Assembly: GCA_009840575.1 (NCBI GenBank)
Contig: VXNO01000070.1
Coordinates: 1-46,319, forward strand
Reading direction: 5' to 3'
DNA length: 46,319 nt
Source: Chloroflexota bacterium
GTDB lineage: Bacteria; Chloroflexota; Anaerolineae; Aggregatilineales; Phototrophicaceae
Shown in pieces: positions 39,511 through 46,319 of this stretch. A program made the translations under genes and the position numbers. The notes beneath the pieces were generated by a model that saw only the letters and a list, made by a program, of their open reading frames with translations, ran no database searches and was not told the DNA's origin. Every line of letters begins with the position of its first letter. Position 1 is the first letter of the stretch.

Positions 39511-42500
39511 CCGCGCTTGGGGAAGCGCGAAACGATGCGCAAGGGCTGGGGCACGGGCAAGCGCGTGCCGATAGTCGTCTTGTTGGCATTGATGCCACGC
39601 GCCCGCGCTGACCCCGCGTACACCTCCAACTGCGTGCCCACCTTGCGGCTGCCGCGGTCCATCAATGCCAGCCCGACCTGGTTGCCTTGCGCGTCGCCAG
39701 CGCAGCTTGTCACCGTGCCGACGACTCGCCCGCGCGCGTTCACGACCGGGTCGCCTGGTTGCGCGGGGCGCCCGCCGCGGGCGTCCAGCACGAATCGGCT
39801 GACCTGGTGCTTGCGGCTGCGTTCGCGTTTAATGAAGGCGCGCTTGCCAACGAAGAATGGTTTATAGAGTTTGACAAAGCTGCCGAAGCCCGCGTCAGCC
39901 GGGTTGAGCTGCATATCGCCCGCCAGCTCCTGTCCATAGAGCGGCAAGCCAGCTTCGATGCGCAAGCTATCCCGCGCTGCCAAACCACAAGGCACTGCGC
40001 CCAAATCCACCAATTGCCGGAAAACATCCGCCGCTTCGTCAGGCGGGAGGAACAGCTCATAAGCCACGCGCTCGCCAGTGTAACCCGTGCGGGAGATGAT
40101 CCAGCCGCCTTGGGTTGTCATAACACCCGACCAAGGCAGCTTGACTCGCGTTGCTTCGCCCGGATGCGTCCGTTCCAGCAGGCTGTGCAGGATGTCGCGG
40201 CTGCGCGGACCTTGCAAAGCGATATCGACGCGGCGGTCAGCGCCAGACGATTCCGCCCGCAAGTCGCGCAGTTGCATGCGCTCACGCCCTTCGATGCAGC
40301 GCTGGGGATGTTCGCGGTCGAGCATAACAGCGCATTCATGCACAGCGCTCAGCCAAGCCCAGATTTTGTCATTGTTGCTGGCATTGACGACCACCAGGAA
40401 GCGCCCTTCCGCCAGCCGATAAACCAGCAGGTCATCCAGCACAGCGCCATCGACATCCAGCAAGAAAGAATACTGCGACCGGCCGACGCGCAGGCTGAGC
40501 ACATCATTGGTCGTGAGGCTATGCAAGAAGCGCGCCGCGCCGCGCCCGCTGACTTCCAGCACGCCCATGTGCGCGACATCAAAGACGCCGGCGGATTCGC
40601 GCACAGCCGCATGCTCCGCGCTGACGGATTGATACCACAAGGGCATCTCGTAGCCGGCGAAAGGGGCGAGCTTCGCGCCGAACTCGCGGTGCAGGCTGTG
40701 CAGTGGCGTCTGCAAGAGCATGTCGGTAGTAGCGAGCGGCGGCTCAAAGGCGGGCAAAGGCGCAGGCGACCAACCGGATTCACCGGCGGGCATGCGATTG
40801 CTGCCGATGAAAGTGATTTTGCCGGCGATGCGTGGCGAGTCGGCTGGCTCGTCTATTTCTGATAACGTGTCGGCGGGCAGGCGCGCAATCGATACGGGGC
40901 CAGGCAAGGTCGCGCTGACATCGTCGGCGTCCATACGCGCAAGCCCGTCGCTCAATGCCTCCAGCCAGGCGCGCGCGCGCAGGATATTTCCGCGCAGGTA
41001 AAGGTGAAACTCTTGCTTGGACAATCGGCGCACAGTGCCCGCAGCCAGCAGCGACCCGGTCAGCTCGAGCAAGCTGGTGGCTTGCGACTGTCCGTCTCGC
41101 AGGGCATCGACGTCGCTGGTCAATGCGCCATGCAAGAAGTCAGCGGCGCGCTCGCCCAGTATCTGCAGGACACCCCCCTCGGCCCCCTCATCAAGATAGG
41201 GAGAAGAGTTGCTGGAGCGCAGTTCGTCTTCGGTATCGATGCCCAGGCGCGCCGATAAGTCGCGGCTGCGCTGCTGCGCATCAAGCAAAGCGTCAAAGTC
41301 GACCTTGGCGCGCGCCAGCGGGCGGATGCGCCCCATCAGGCTATACGGTTCGCAAGCCTCCAGCAGGTCGGCGATGATGTCGCCCAGTTGGTCAATGCCC
41401 GCTTCGTCGATGCCGCGCTGGGTAATCCAGGGTGCGCCCAGCCGTAAGCCGCTGGGACGAAAAGCGGAAGTATCGCCGGGGATAGTCTGGCGGTTGACGA
41501 CGAGGCCAGCCAAATCAAGGATGCGCGCCGCCATATCGCCGCTGAGCGCTGTGCCATCCGCGCCTTTGCGTGATTTGCAATCCAGCAGCAGCAGGTGCGT
41601 ATCCGTGCCACCATGCGGGATGCGCCAGCCACGCGCCGCCAATTTCTCCGCCAGCCGCGCCGCATTAACGACAGTCTGCCTTTGCAGTTGTTTGAACTGC
41701 TCGCTGGCAGCCAGGCGCAGCGCAACCGCCAGGGCGGCGATGCTGTTGATATGCGGTCCGCCTTGTTCGCCGGGGAAGACAGCGCGATCCAGCTTGCGCG
41801 CCAGGTCTCTGCGATGCGTGATGAGCACAGCGCCGCGCGGGCCATTCAGGGTCTTGTGCGTGGTGAAGCTGACCACATCGGCGATGCCCACCGGGTTGGG
41901 ATAGACGCCAGCGGCAATCAGCCCGGCGACATGGGCGACATCCGCCAGCAGGGTTGCGCCAACCGCATCGGCAACCTCCCGATAGGCCTGCCAATACGCG
42001 GCGAAGGGGTAGGAAGAAAAACCGCCGATGATGAGGCGCGGACGGTGTTCTTTCGCCAGTTCCAGCAGCCTGGCATAGTCGATACGCTCGCTGCGCGGGT
42101 CGATGCCATAGGAGACGATATTGTATTGCTTGCCGCTGCGGTTGGCGGGGCTGCCATGGGTCAGGTGCCCGCCCATGAAGAGATCCATGCCCATGACCGT
42201 GTCGCCAACATCGAGCAAGGCGGAATACACGGCGTTATTGGCGGGCGCGCCAGATAGCGGCTGCACATTGACAAAGAGTTGGTCGGCGCTGTAGCCATTG
42301 GCGGCGAACAATTCAGCGGCGCGGCGGCGTGCCAGCGATTCGACCAGGTTGGCGTATTCTGTGCCTTTGTAATAGCGCAAGTCAGCTTTGCGGCGGTACT
42401 CGGGCAGGCGCTGCGCATAGTCCAGGATGTCGGATTGCGACAATTTGCGCGCGCTTTCCAGCGGATAGCCCTCGGCGTAGATATTGTGAAATGCCGAGCT

Positions 42501-42650
42501 CAAGGCATGGCGCACGGCGAAGGGCACGGTGCTCTCCGAAGGGATGAGGATAAGCTTGTCTTGCTGGCGGATGGTCTCGCGCTGGATTAATTCGGCGACA
42601 GCCGGGTCCAGCTCGTCGATACCACCACGAAATAAGAAGTCCTTGTTCAT
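39507..42650 (-). CDS. glyA-gcvT: Serine hydroxymethyltransferase / degenerate GcvT-like / GcvT aminomethyltransferase fusion
   Basis: The 1047-residue protein joins two enzymes of glycine-serine C1 exchange. Residues 1-440 are SHMT (LILIPSESTVPFAVRHALSS, DVAHVAGLIAAGVYPNP, PLP lysine K266 in SFTTHKTLNGPRGA). Residues 645-1040 are GcvT (FAGYEMPLWY, GVFDVAHMGVLEVSGRGAAR, ISRTGYTGERVAYELFL, GLAARDSLRIEAGLPLYGQE). Between them, 494-570 (VLQILGERAADFLHGALTSD...) aligns with the start of the GcvT part (697 onward, VLEVSGRGAARFLHSLTTND) and seems a truncated second GcvT domain. Residues about 479-493 (SSNSSPYLDEGAEGG) look repeat-encoded. AGGAG precedes the ATG. Last gene of the gcv operon, 65 bp after gcvPB. 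Confidence 0.93.
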   Translation of the reverse strand: MNKDFLFRGGIDELDPAVAELIQRETIRQQDKLILIPSESTVPFAVRHALSSAFHNIYAEGYPLESARKLSQSDILDYAQRLPEYRRKADLRYYKGTEYANLVESLARRRAAELFAANGYSADQLFVNVQPLSGAPANNAVYSALLDVGDTVMGMDLFMGGHLTHGSPANRSGKQYNIVSYGIDPRSERIDYARLLELAKEHRPRLIIGGFSSYPFAAYWQAYREVADAVGATLLADVAHVAGLIAAGVYPNPVGIADVVSFTTHKTLNGPRGAVLITHRRDLARKLDRAVFPGEQGGPHINSIAALAVALRLAASEQFKQLQRQTVVNAARLAEKLAARGWRIPHGGTDTHLLLLDCKSRKGADGTALSGDMAARILDLAGLVVNRQTIPGDTSAFRPSGLRLGAPWITQRGIDEAGIDQLGDIIADLLEACEPYSLMGRIRPLARAKVDFDALLDAQQRSRDLSARLGIDTEDELRSSNSSPYLDEGAEGGVLQILGERAADFLHGALTSDVDALRDGQSQATSLLELTGSLLAAGTVRRLSKQEFHLYLRGNILRARAWLEALSDGLARMDADDVSATLPGPVSIARLPADTLSEIDEPADSPRIAGKITFIGSNRMPAGESGWSPAPLPAFEPPLATTDMLLQTPLHSLHREFGAKLAPFAGYEMPLWYQSVSAEHAAVRESAGVFDVAHMGVLEVSGRGAARFLHSLTTNDVLSLRVGRSQYSFLLDVDGAVLDDLLVYRLAEGRFLVVVNASNNDKIWAWLSAVHECAVMLDREHPQRCIEGRERMQLRDLRAESSGADRRVDIALQGPRSRDILHSLLERTHPGEATRVKLPWSGVMTTQGGWIISRTGYTGERVAYELFLPPDEAADVFRQLVDLGAVPCGLAARDSLRIEAGLPLYGQELAGDMQLNPADAGFGSFVKLYKPFFVGKRAFIKRERSRKHQVSRFVLDARGGRPAQPGDPVVNARGRVVGTVTSCAGDAQGNQVGLALMDRGSRKVGTQLEVYAGSARARGINANKTTIGTRLPVPQPLRIVSRFPKRG
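41168..41208 (+). repeat. In-frame C/G-rich repeat inside glyA-gcvT
   Basis: CACCCCCCTCGGCCCCCTCA then TCAAGATAGGGAGAAGAG differs sharply in style from the surrounding coding DNA. Its layout (C-run, GGCCCC, GA..GGGA..GAG) parallels the intergenic repeat at 46265-46310. On the coding strand it reads in frame as NSSPYLDEGAEGGV at the linker between the SHMT and GcvT-like parts. Confidence 0.5.
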
Positions 42651-42715
42651 GGGCGGGTTTGCTCCTGCCTATGGAATGAATTGCGCTGCTTTTCACTTAC
42701 AAGCATGTCGGCTGG

Positions 42716-44233
42716 CTAGGCGCTGGGGCGGGCGGTTGGGCAGCAAAGATGCAACTGGCGGGCGGCTCTCGCTTCGTCGAGGCGGCGCACCGGCGCGGTG
42801 GTCGGCGCGTCATGCAGCAGTTGCGGCGCTTCCCGGGCTTCTTGGGCGATGGCTCGCAGCGCTTCCGCCAGCTTGTCCAGGTCGTCTTTGGTCTCGGTCT
42901 CGGTCGGCTCGATGAGCAGCGCCTCGGGCACGATGAGCGGGAAGTAGTTGGTGGGCGGGTGGAAGCCGTAGTCAATCAGCCGCTTGCTGAGATCCAGGGC
43001 ATGAACATCGGGCGCATCATCAAAAGCGCCGCGAACCACAAATTCGTGCCCGCAATAGCGGCGCTCGCCCGCTGCGGTCTCGTCATAGGGCAATGTGTAT
43101 TCACCGCGCAATGTCTCCCGCAGGTAATTGGCATTCAGCACAGCGCAGCGGGTTACTTGCCGCAAGCCCTCGCCGCCATAAGCGCGGATGTAGGCATAGG
43201 CGCGCAGGTGCATGCCAAAGTTGCCCGCGAAGGCTTTGAGTCGTCCGATGCTCTTGGGCGGCATGCGCCAATCATAACGACAGCCAGGCCCATTGTCGTT
43301 TGTGGCGGCGTCATCCGCTTCAGCTTTTCTTCGCACAATCGGTCCCGGCAGATAATCACGCAATTTGGCATTGACGCCGACCGCGCCGCTGCCAGGGCCA
43401 CCGCCGCCATGGGGCGTGGAGAAGGTCTTGTGCAGGTTGTAGTGCATGCAATCAAAACCCAGTTCGCCAGGCTTGACCACCGCCATCAGCGCATTCATGT
43501 TGGCGCCGTCCATGTACATCAAGCCGCCAACCGATTGCACAGCATCGATAACCTGCTCGATATTGGGCTCGAAGAGGCCCAGGGTGCTGGGCATGGTCAG
43601 CATCATACCCGCGATATGCTGGGCATTTTCGCCTGAGCAGGCTTCGCGCAGCGCTGACAGGTCGACCTCGCCAGCCGCATTGGCGGGTAATTGCTGCACG
43701 CGCAAGCCAGCCATCGTCACAGTCGCGGGGTTGGTGCCATGGGCGCTGTCGGGCACGAGGATGATGTCGCGTTCGGGTTCGCCACGGTCGATATGGTATT
43801 GGCGGATCATCAAGATGCCCGCAAATTCGCCTTGGGCACCGGCGGCAGGGGTCAGGCTGACCGCTTCAAAGCCGCTGATTTCGCCCAGCCAGTTTTGCAG
43901 ATCGTGCATGAGCATCATAGCGCCTTGGCAGCTTGCGGGGTCAGCCAAAGGGTGCAGATGCGCCAAGCCGGGCAGGCGCGCGGCATCTTCGTTGATCTTG
44001 GGGTTGTATTTCATCGTGCAGCTGCCCAGGGGGTAGAGCCCGGTATCAATCGAGTAATTGAGCTGGCTGAGGCGCACGAAGTGGCGCACCACTTGCAGCT
44101 CGCCGACTTCAGGCAGGGGCAGGTCATCGCGCAGCAGCTCTTCGGGCAGTGTCGCCAGTGGCACATCGGGCGCGGGCAGGTTGACGCCGCTGCGGCCCGG
44201 CGCGGACAAGTCATAAATGATCGGCTCAGCCAT
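42716..44233 (-). CDS. gcvPB: Glycine dehydrogenase (decarboxylating) subunit 2
   Basis: Subunit 2 of the split P-protein carries the PLP site that decarboxylates glycine and passes the aminomethyl group to lipoyl-GcvH. The 505 residues start AEPIIYDLSAPGRSG and include SIDTGLYPLGSCTMKYNP, LTPAAGAQGEFAGI, PDSAHGTNPATVTMAG, MDGANMNALM and K269 in HYNLHKTFSTPHGGGGPGSG. ATG 44233 shares one base with the gcvPA stop (TGATG); an in-frame ATG 23 codons upstream would overlap gcvPA and is less likely. The C-terminal tail of about 25 residues is divergent. Confidence 0.96.
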   Translation of the reverse strand: MAEPIIYDLSAPGRSGVNLPAPDVPLATLPEELLRDDLPLPEVGELQVVRHFVRLSQLNYSIDTGLYPLGSCTMKYNPKINEDAARLPGLAHLHPLADPASCQGAMMLMHDLQNWLGEISGFEAVSLTPAAGAQGEFAGILMIRQYHIDRGEPERDIILVPDSAHGTNPATVTMAGLRVQQLPANAAGEVDLSALREACSGENAQHIAGMMLTMPSTLGLFEPNIEQVIDAVQSVGGLMYMDGANMNALMAVVKPGELGFDCMHYNLHKTFSTPHGGGGPGSGAVGVNAKLRDYLPGPIVRRKAEADDAATNDNGPGCRYDWRMPPKSIGRLKAFAGNFGMHLRAYAYIRAYGGEGLRQVTRCAVLNANYLRETLRGEYTLPYDETAAGERRYCGHEFVVRGAFDDAPDVHALDLSKRLIDYGFHPPTNYFPLIVPEALLIEPTETETKDDLDKLAEALRAIAQEAREAPQLLHDAPTTAPVRRLDEARAARQLHLCCPTARPSA

Positions 44234-45567
44234 CAGCGCAGTCCTTCCAGGGTGTCGACCAAGCGGTCGATTTCGGCGCGGGTATTGCATTCGGTAACGC
44301 AAAGCAGCATGTGGTTGGGCAGGTGGTAATAATGCTGCGCCAGGTCGTAGCCGCCGATGATGCCGGCTTCCAGGAGCGCGGCGTTGATCTCGGCGATGGG
44401 GCGGGGGCAGGCGACCACGAATTCGTTGAAGAAGGGTTTGGTCATATCCACGTTGTAGCCATCCAGGCGGTCAATTTGCGCGGCGGCATAATGCGCTTTG
44501 TGATAGTTCAGCTCGCCCACCTGGCGCAGTCCGTTCTTGCCCATCAGCGATAAATAGACGGCGGCAGCCAGCGCCATCAAACCCTGGTTGGTGCAGATAT
44601 TGCTGGTGGCGCGCTCGCGTTTGATGTCTTGCTCACGTGGGCGCAGGGTCATGACATAGGCGCGCTTGCCGTCCTTATCGACGGTTTCGCCGATGATGCG
44701 CCCGGCGATCTTGCGCACAAGCCGTTGTTTGATGGCGAAATAGCCCAGGTACGGACCACCGAAGGTCAGCGGGATGCCCAAGGGCTGCCCCTCGCCCACC
44801 ACGATATCCGCGCCGAACTCGCCCGGCGGTGTGAATAGCGAAAGCGCCAGCGGGTTCGCCACCACCACCAGCAGCCCGCCACTGGCATGCACAGTATCCG
44901 CCAGCCGACGCAGGTCTTCGACTTGGCCGAAGAAATTGGGGTATTGCACCGCCACCATCGCGGTGTTGCTATCCAGCATCTCCATGAGGTCGACCAATTC
45001 GCCACGCCCGCGATCGCCGATGATGCGGATGTCCCTGCCCTGATGATAGGCGCGCAGGACTTCGCGGTACTGGGGGTGGATGGCGTGGCTGAGGATGACT
45101 TTCTTGCGGCGATTGCGCGAGACTTCCAATGCGACTGTCACCGCCTCCGCCAGGCTGGTCGCGCCGTCATAGTGGCTGGCATTGGCGGCGTCCATGCCCG
45201 TCAGCGCGCACATCATGCTCTGGTATTCATAAGTCGCTTGCAAAGTGCCTTGCGAGATTTCTGGCTGATAAGGCGTATAGGCGGTATAGAACTCCCCACG
45301 CAGCAGCATGTGGTTGACGACCGAGGGGATAAAGTGATGATAAGCGCCCGCGCCCAGAAACATGGCGAAATCGCCCGCGTGGTCGTTCGCCTCGCTGATT
45401 GCCAGCATCTCCGCCGCGATTTCCATTTCGCTCATAGCTGGCGGCAGGTCGAGCGCGGGGAAACGATGCGCAGCCGGCACATCGGCAAAGAGACCATCAA
45501 AAGACTCGACGCCGATCTGCGCCAGCATGTCTCGCGTTTCGGCTGCGGTATGTGGTATGTAGCTCAT
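44233..45567 (-). CDS. gcvPA: Glycine dehydrogenase (decarboxylating) subunit 1
   Basis: Subunit 1 forms the heterotetrameric P-protein with GcvPB. The 444 residues match the family: SYIPHTAAETRDMLAQIGVE, FLGAGAYHHFIPSVVNHML, FYTAYTPYQPEISQGTLQAT, YEYQSMMCALTGMDAANASH, YDGATSLAEA, and C-terminal ATSNICTNQGLMALAAAVYL. It lies 24 bp after gcvH and overlaps gcvPB by one base, so the two subunits are made in step. Confidence 0.97.
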   Translation of the reverse strand: MSYIPHTAAETRDMLAQIGVESFDGLFADVPAAHRFPALDLPPAMSEMEIAAEMLAISEANDHAGDFAMFLGAGAYHHFIPSVVNHMLLRGEFYTAYTPYQPEISQGTLQATYEYQSMMCALTGMDAANASHYDGATSLAEAVTVALEVSRNRRKKVILSHAIHPQYREVLRAYHQGRDIRIIGDRGRGELVDLMEMLDSNTAMVAVQYPNFFGQVEDLRRLADTVHASGGLLVVVANPLALSLFTPPGEFGADIVVGEGQPLGIPLTFGGPYLGYFAIKQRLVRKIAGRIIGETVDKDGKRAYVMTLRPREQDIKRERATSNICTNQGLMALAAAVYLSLMGKNGLRQVGELNYHKAHYAAAQIDRLDGYNVDMTKPFFNEFVVACPRPIAEINAALLEAGIIGGYDLAQHYYHLPNHMLLCVTECNTRAEIDRLVDTLEGLR

Positions 45568-45591
45568 GGCTTTGCCGACCTTTCCAGCCAG

Positions 45592-45984
45592 TTAGCGGCT
45601 TTCACAATAGGCGGCATAAGCGGCGGCATCCATCAGCGCGTCCAATTGAGCGACATCAGCAACACGAACCTTGACCATCCAGCCAGCGCCGTAAGGGTCG
45701 GCATTTACGACTTCGGGCTCGTCTTCCAACTGACTGTTGACATCGATGATCTCGCCATCCACAGCGCAATACAGCTCGGAGGCGGCTTTGACCGATTCGA
45801 CTTCGCCGAAGGAATCGCCCGCCGCTAGCTGGTCGCCCACATCGCGGTATTCTACATAGACAATATCGTTGAGTTGGTCTTGGGCATAATCGGTGATGCC
45901 GATGCTCACCACATTGCCATGCAGCGCGAACCATTCATCGGACTCGGCATAAAGAAGCTCGGCTGGCGTATTCCATTTCCCCAT
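45592..45984 (-). CDS. gcvH: Glycine cleavage system H protein
   Basis: GcvH is the lipoylated shuttle that carries the aminomethyl group from the P-protein to GcvT. The 130 residues show ESDEWFALHGNVVSIGITDY, AQDQLNDIVYVEYRDVGDQL and the lipoyl lysine K66 in FGEVESVKAASELYCAVDGE. GAGGAGG at 46000-45994 gives a strong ribosome binding site for ATG 45984. An in-frame ATG at 46107 would run through the terminator and riboswitch and is rejected. It is the first gene of the operon. Confidence 0.97.
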   Translation of the reverse strand: MGKWNTPAELLYAESDEWFALHGNVVSIGITDYAQDQLNDIVYVEYRDVGDQLAAGDSFGEVESVKAASELYCAVDGEIIDVNSQLEDEPEVVNADPYGAGWMVKVRVADVAQLDALMDAAAYAAYCESR

Positions 45985-46011
45985 CGCGCAGTTCCTCCTC
46001 AAAAAATGAAC

Positions 46012-46043
46012 AAAAAAGGCGCACTCCATGTCAGAGATGCGCC
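46012..46043 (-). terminator. Riboswitch-controlled intrinsic terminator before gcvH
   Basis: On the minus strand GGCGCATCTC (46043-46034) pairs with GGAGTGCGCC (46027-46018) around TGACAT, with one mismatch and wobbles, followed by TTTTTT (46017-46012). It lies about 28 nt before the gcvH ATG. CACTC upstream (46071-46067) can pair with GAGTG in its 3' arm, a possible antiterminator. Confidence 0.85.
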
Positions 46044-46076
46044 CTGTCAGTCGCTTGCAACTTCCAGAGTGGCTGT

Positions 46077-46174
46077 CCGCAAGAGTCCTTTTGCCTGAGA
46101 GTTTCACGCCAGTTGTGCGTCCGGCGCTTGCCCCTTCGGCGTTTCGTTCGCGGACGAAATCTCTCGTCCTGCGG
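46077..46174 (-). promoter_or_regulatory. Glycine riboswitch (single aptamer)
   Basis: The minus strand shows the conserved core in order: GGACGAGAG, CGCCGAAGGGGCAAGCG, then AACTCTCAGGCAAAAGGACT. P1 is CCGCA (46174-46170) with TGCGG (46081-46077). Glycine binding to this class usually turns on gcv operons, and an intrinsic terminator follows directly. Only one complete aptamer core is visible; the downstream 33 nt before the terminator lack a second core. Confidence 0.93.
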
Positions 46175-46182
46175 CAATTTTT

Positions 46183-46211
46183 ATTATACTGCGCTTTGCC
46201 GGGCTTGGCAA
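46183..46211 (-). promoter_or_regulatory. Promoter of the gcv operon
   Basis: On the minus strand TTGCCA (46211-46206), a 17-bp spacer and a perfect TATAAT (46188-46183). The start near 46176 is immediately upstream of riboswitch P1. GGGCTTGGCAAGCCC, a palindrome, covers the -35 box. Confidence 0.8.
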
Positions 46212-46219
46212 GCCCGTGT

Positions 46220-46319
46220 GTAGATTCACCACAGAAGTACGACCAAGTAAGTCGTGCGAATACAGCCCCCCATCCCCGGCCCCTTGCCCCCAGAACGAGG
46301 GAAGGGGGAGTCTTTGCAG
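46220..46319 (+). repeat. Intergenic repeats at the window edge
   Basis: AGATTCACCACAGAAG at about 46222 resembles the left end of the dispersed repeat. ACGAC-CAAGTAA-GTCGT is a short hairpin. A C-rich block follows (CAGCCCCCCATCCCCGGCCC, then AGAACGAGGGAAGGGGGAG) that can fold on itself and resembles the in-frame block in glyA-gcvT. No gene is seen here. Confidence 0.5.

Noticed and set aside
39398-39598. 67-codon N-terminal extension of the EF-G-like protein
   Set aside because: It would cover a strong promoter and overlap the glyA-gcvT gene; the family start is at 39397.
39687-40862. Long open frame antisense to glyA-gcvT (391 codons)
   Set aside because: Covers the conserved GcvT part on the other strand and shows no recognisable motif.
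45985-46107. 41-codon extension of GcvH
   Set aside because: It would translate through the terminator and the 3' end of the riboswitch; GAGGAGG sits before the later ATG.
1-46319. CRISPR array, tRNA, rRNA, insertion sequence or prophage genes
   Set aside because: I looked for regular repeat-spacer arrays, cloverleaf sequences and transposase or phage proteins on both strands and saw none.

Overview
The window is a GC-rich bacterial chromosome segment, packed with genes on both strands. Gene content fits a Chloroflexota (Anaerolineae-like) genome: split glycine decarboxylase genes, a serine hydroxymethyltransferase fused to GcvT, an EF-G-like paralogue, a translin-family protein, GTG/TTG starts and many four-base or one-base stop/start overlaps. 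No rRNA, tRNA, CRISPR array, insertion sequence or prophage was seen. The lineage call is an inference from gene content.

Layout. 1-485: end of an unidentified Cys/Trp-rich protein. 802-1998: class I/II aminotransferase behind a duplicated operator-like element. 2307-5061: gatB, ssb and a catalytically degenerate SDR protein. 5044-7510 (minus): mismatch DNA glycosylase, MBL hydrolase and a membrane-anchored protein. 7652-9209: tandem GNAT protein and an unknown protein. 9211-11808 (minus): a three-gene ubiquitin-conjugation-like operon in the order E2, JAB peptidase, E1. 12226-15992: fbpABC ferric iron transporter. 16013-18206 (minus): two-component system with PhoB-like direct repeats at its promoter. 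18456-22743: Pat-like acetyltransferase, isocitrate/isopropylmalate dehydrogenase homologue, rsmG, translin-like protein and MEMO-like protein. 22961-24266: rplJ-rplL with promoter, L10 leader and terminator. 24309-28045: orphan HK-like ATPase, hydroxyacid dehydrogenase, greA, anti-sigma and ECF sigma factor. 28160-35024 (minus): mgsA, glycosyltransferase, then a coupled run of thioredoxin-domain protein, small unknown protein and lytic transglycosylase lipoprotein. 35268-39397: ftsH converging on an EF-G2-like gene. 39507-46211 (minus): glycine cleavage operon gcvH-gcvPA-gcvPB-glyA/gcvT, driven by a clear promoter and a glycine riboswitch with an intrinsic terminator.

The two most notable systems are the E2-JAB-E1 operon, which has no ubiquitin-like gene beside it, a Gln in the JAB HxH motif and an E1 without a separate catalytic cysteine, and the glycine operon, whose last protein is an SHMT / degenerate GcvT-like / GcvT chain. 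A dispersed intergenic repeat (consensus about 80-100 bp, ending in a GGGGCGAG...CTCGCCC hairpin) recurs at least eight times. One copy supplies the C-terminal codons of the SDR gene, and a different repeat type appears to sit in frame inside the glyA/gcvT gene.
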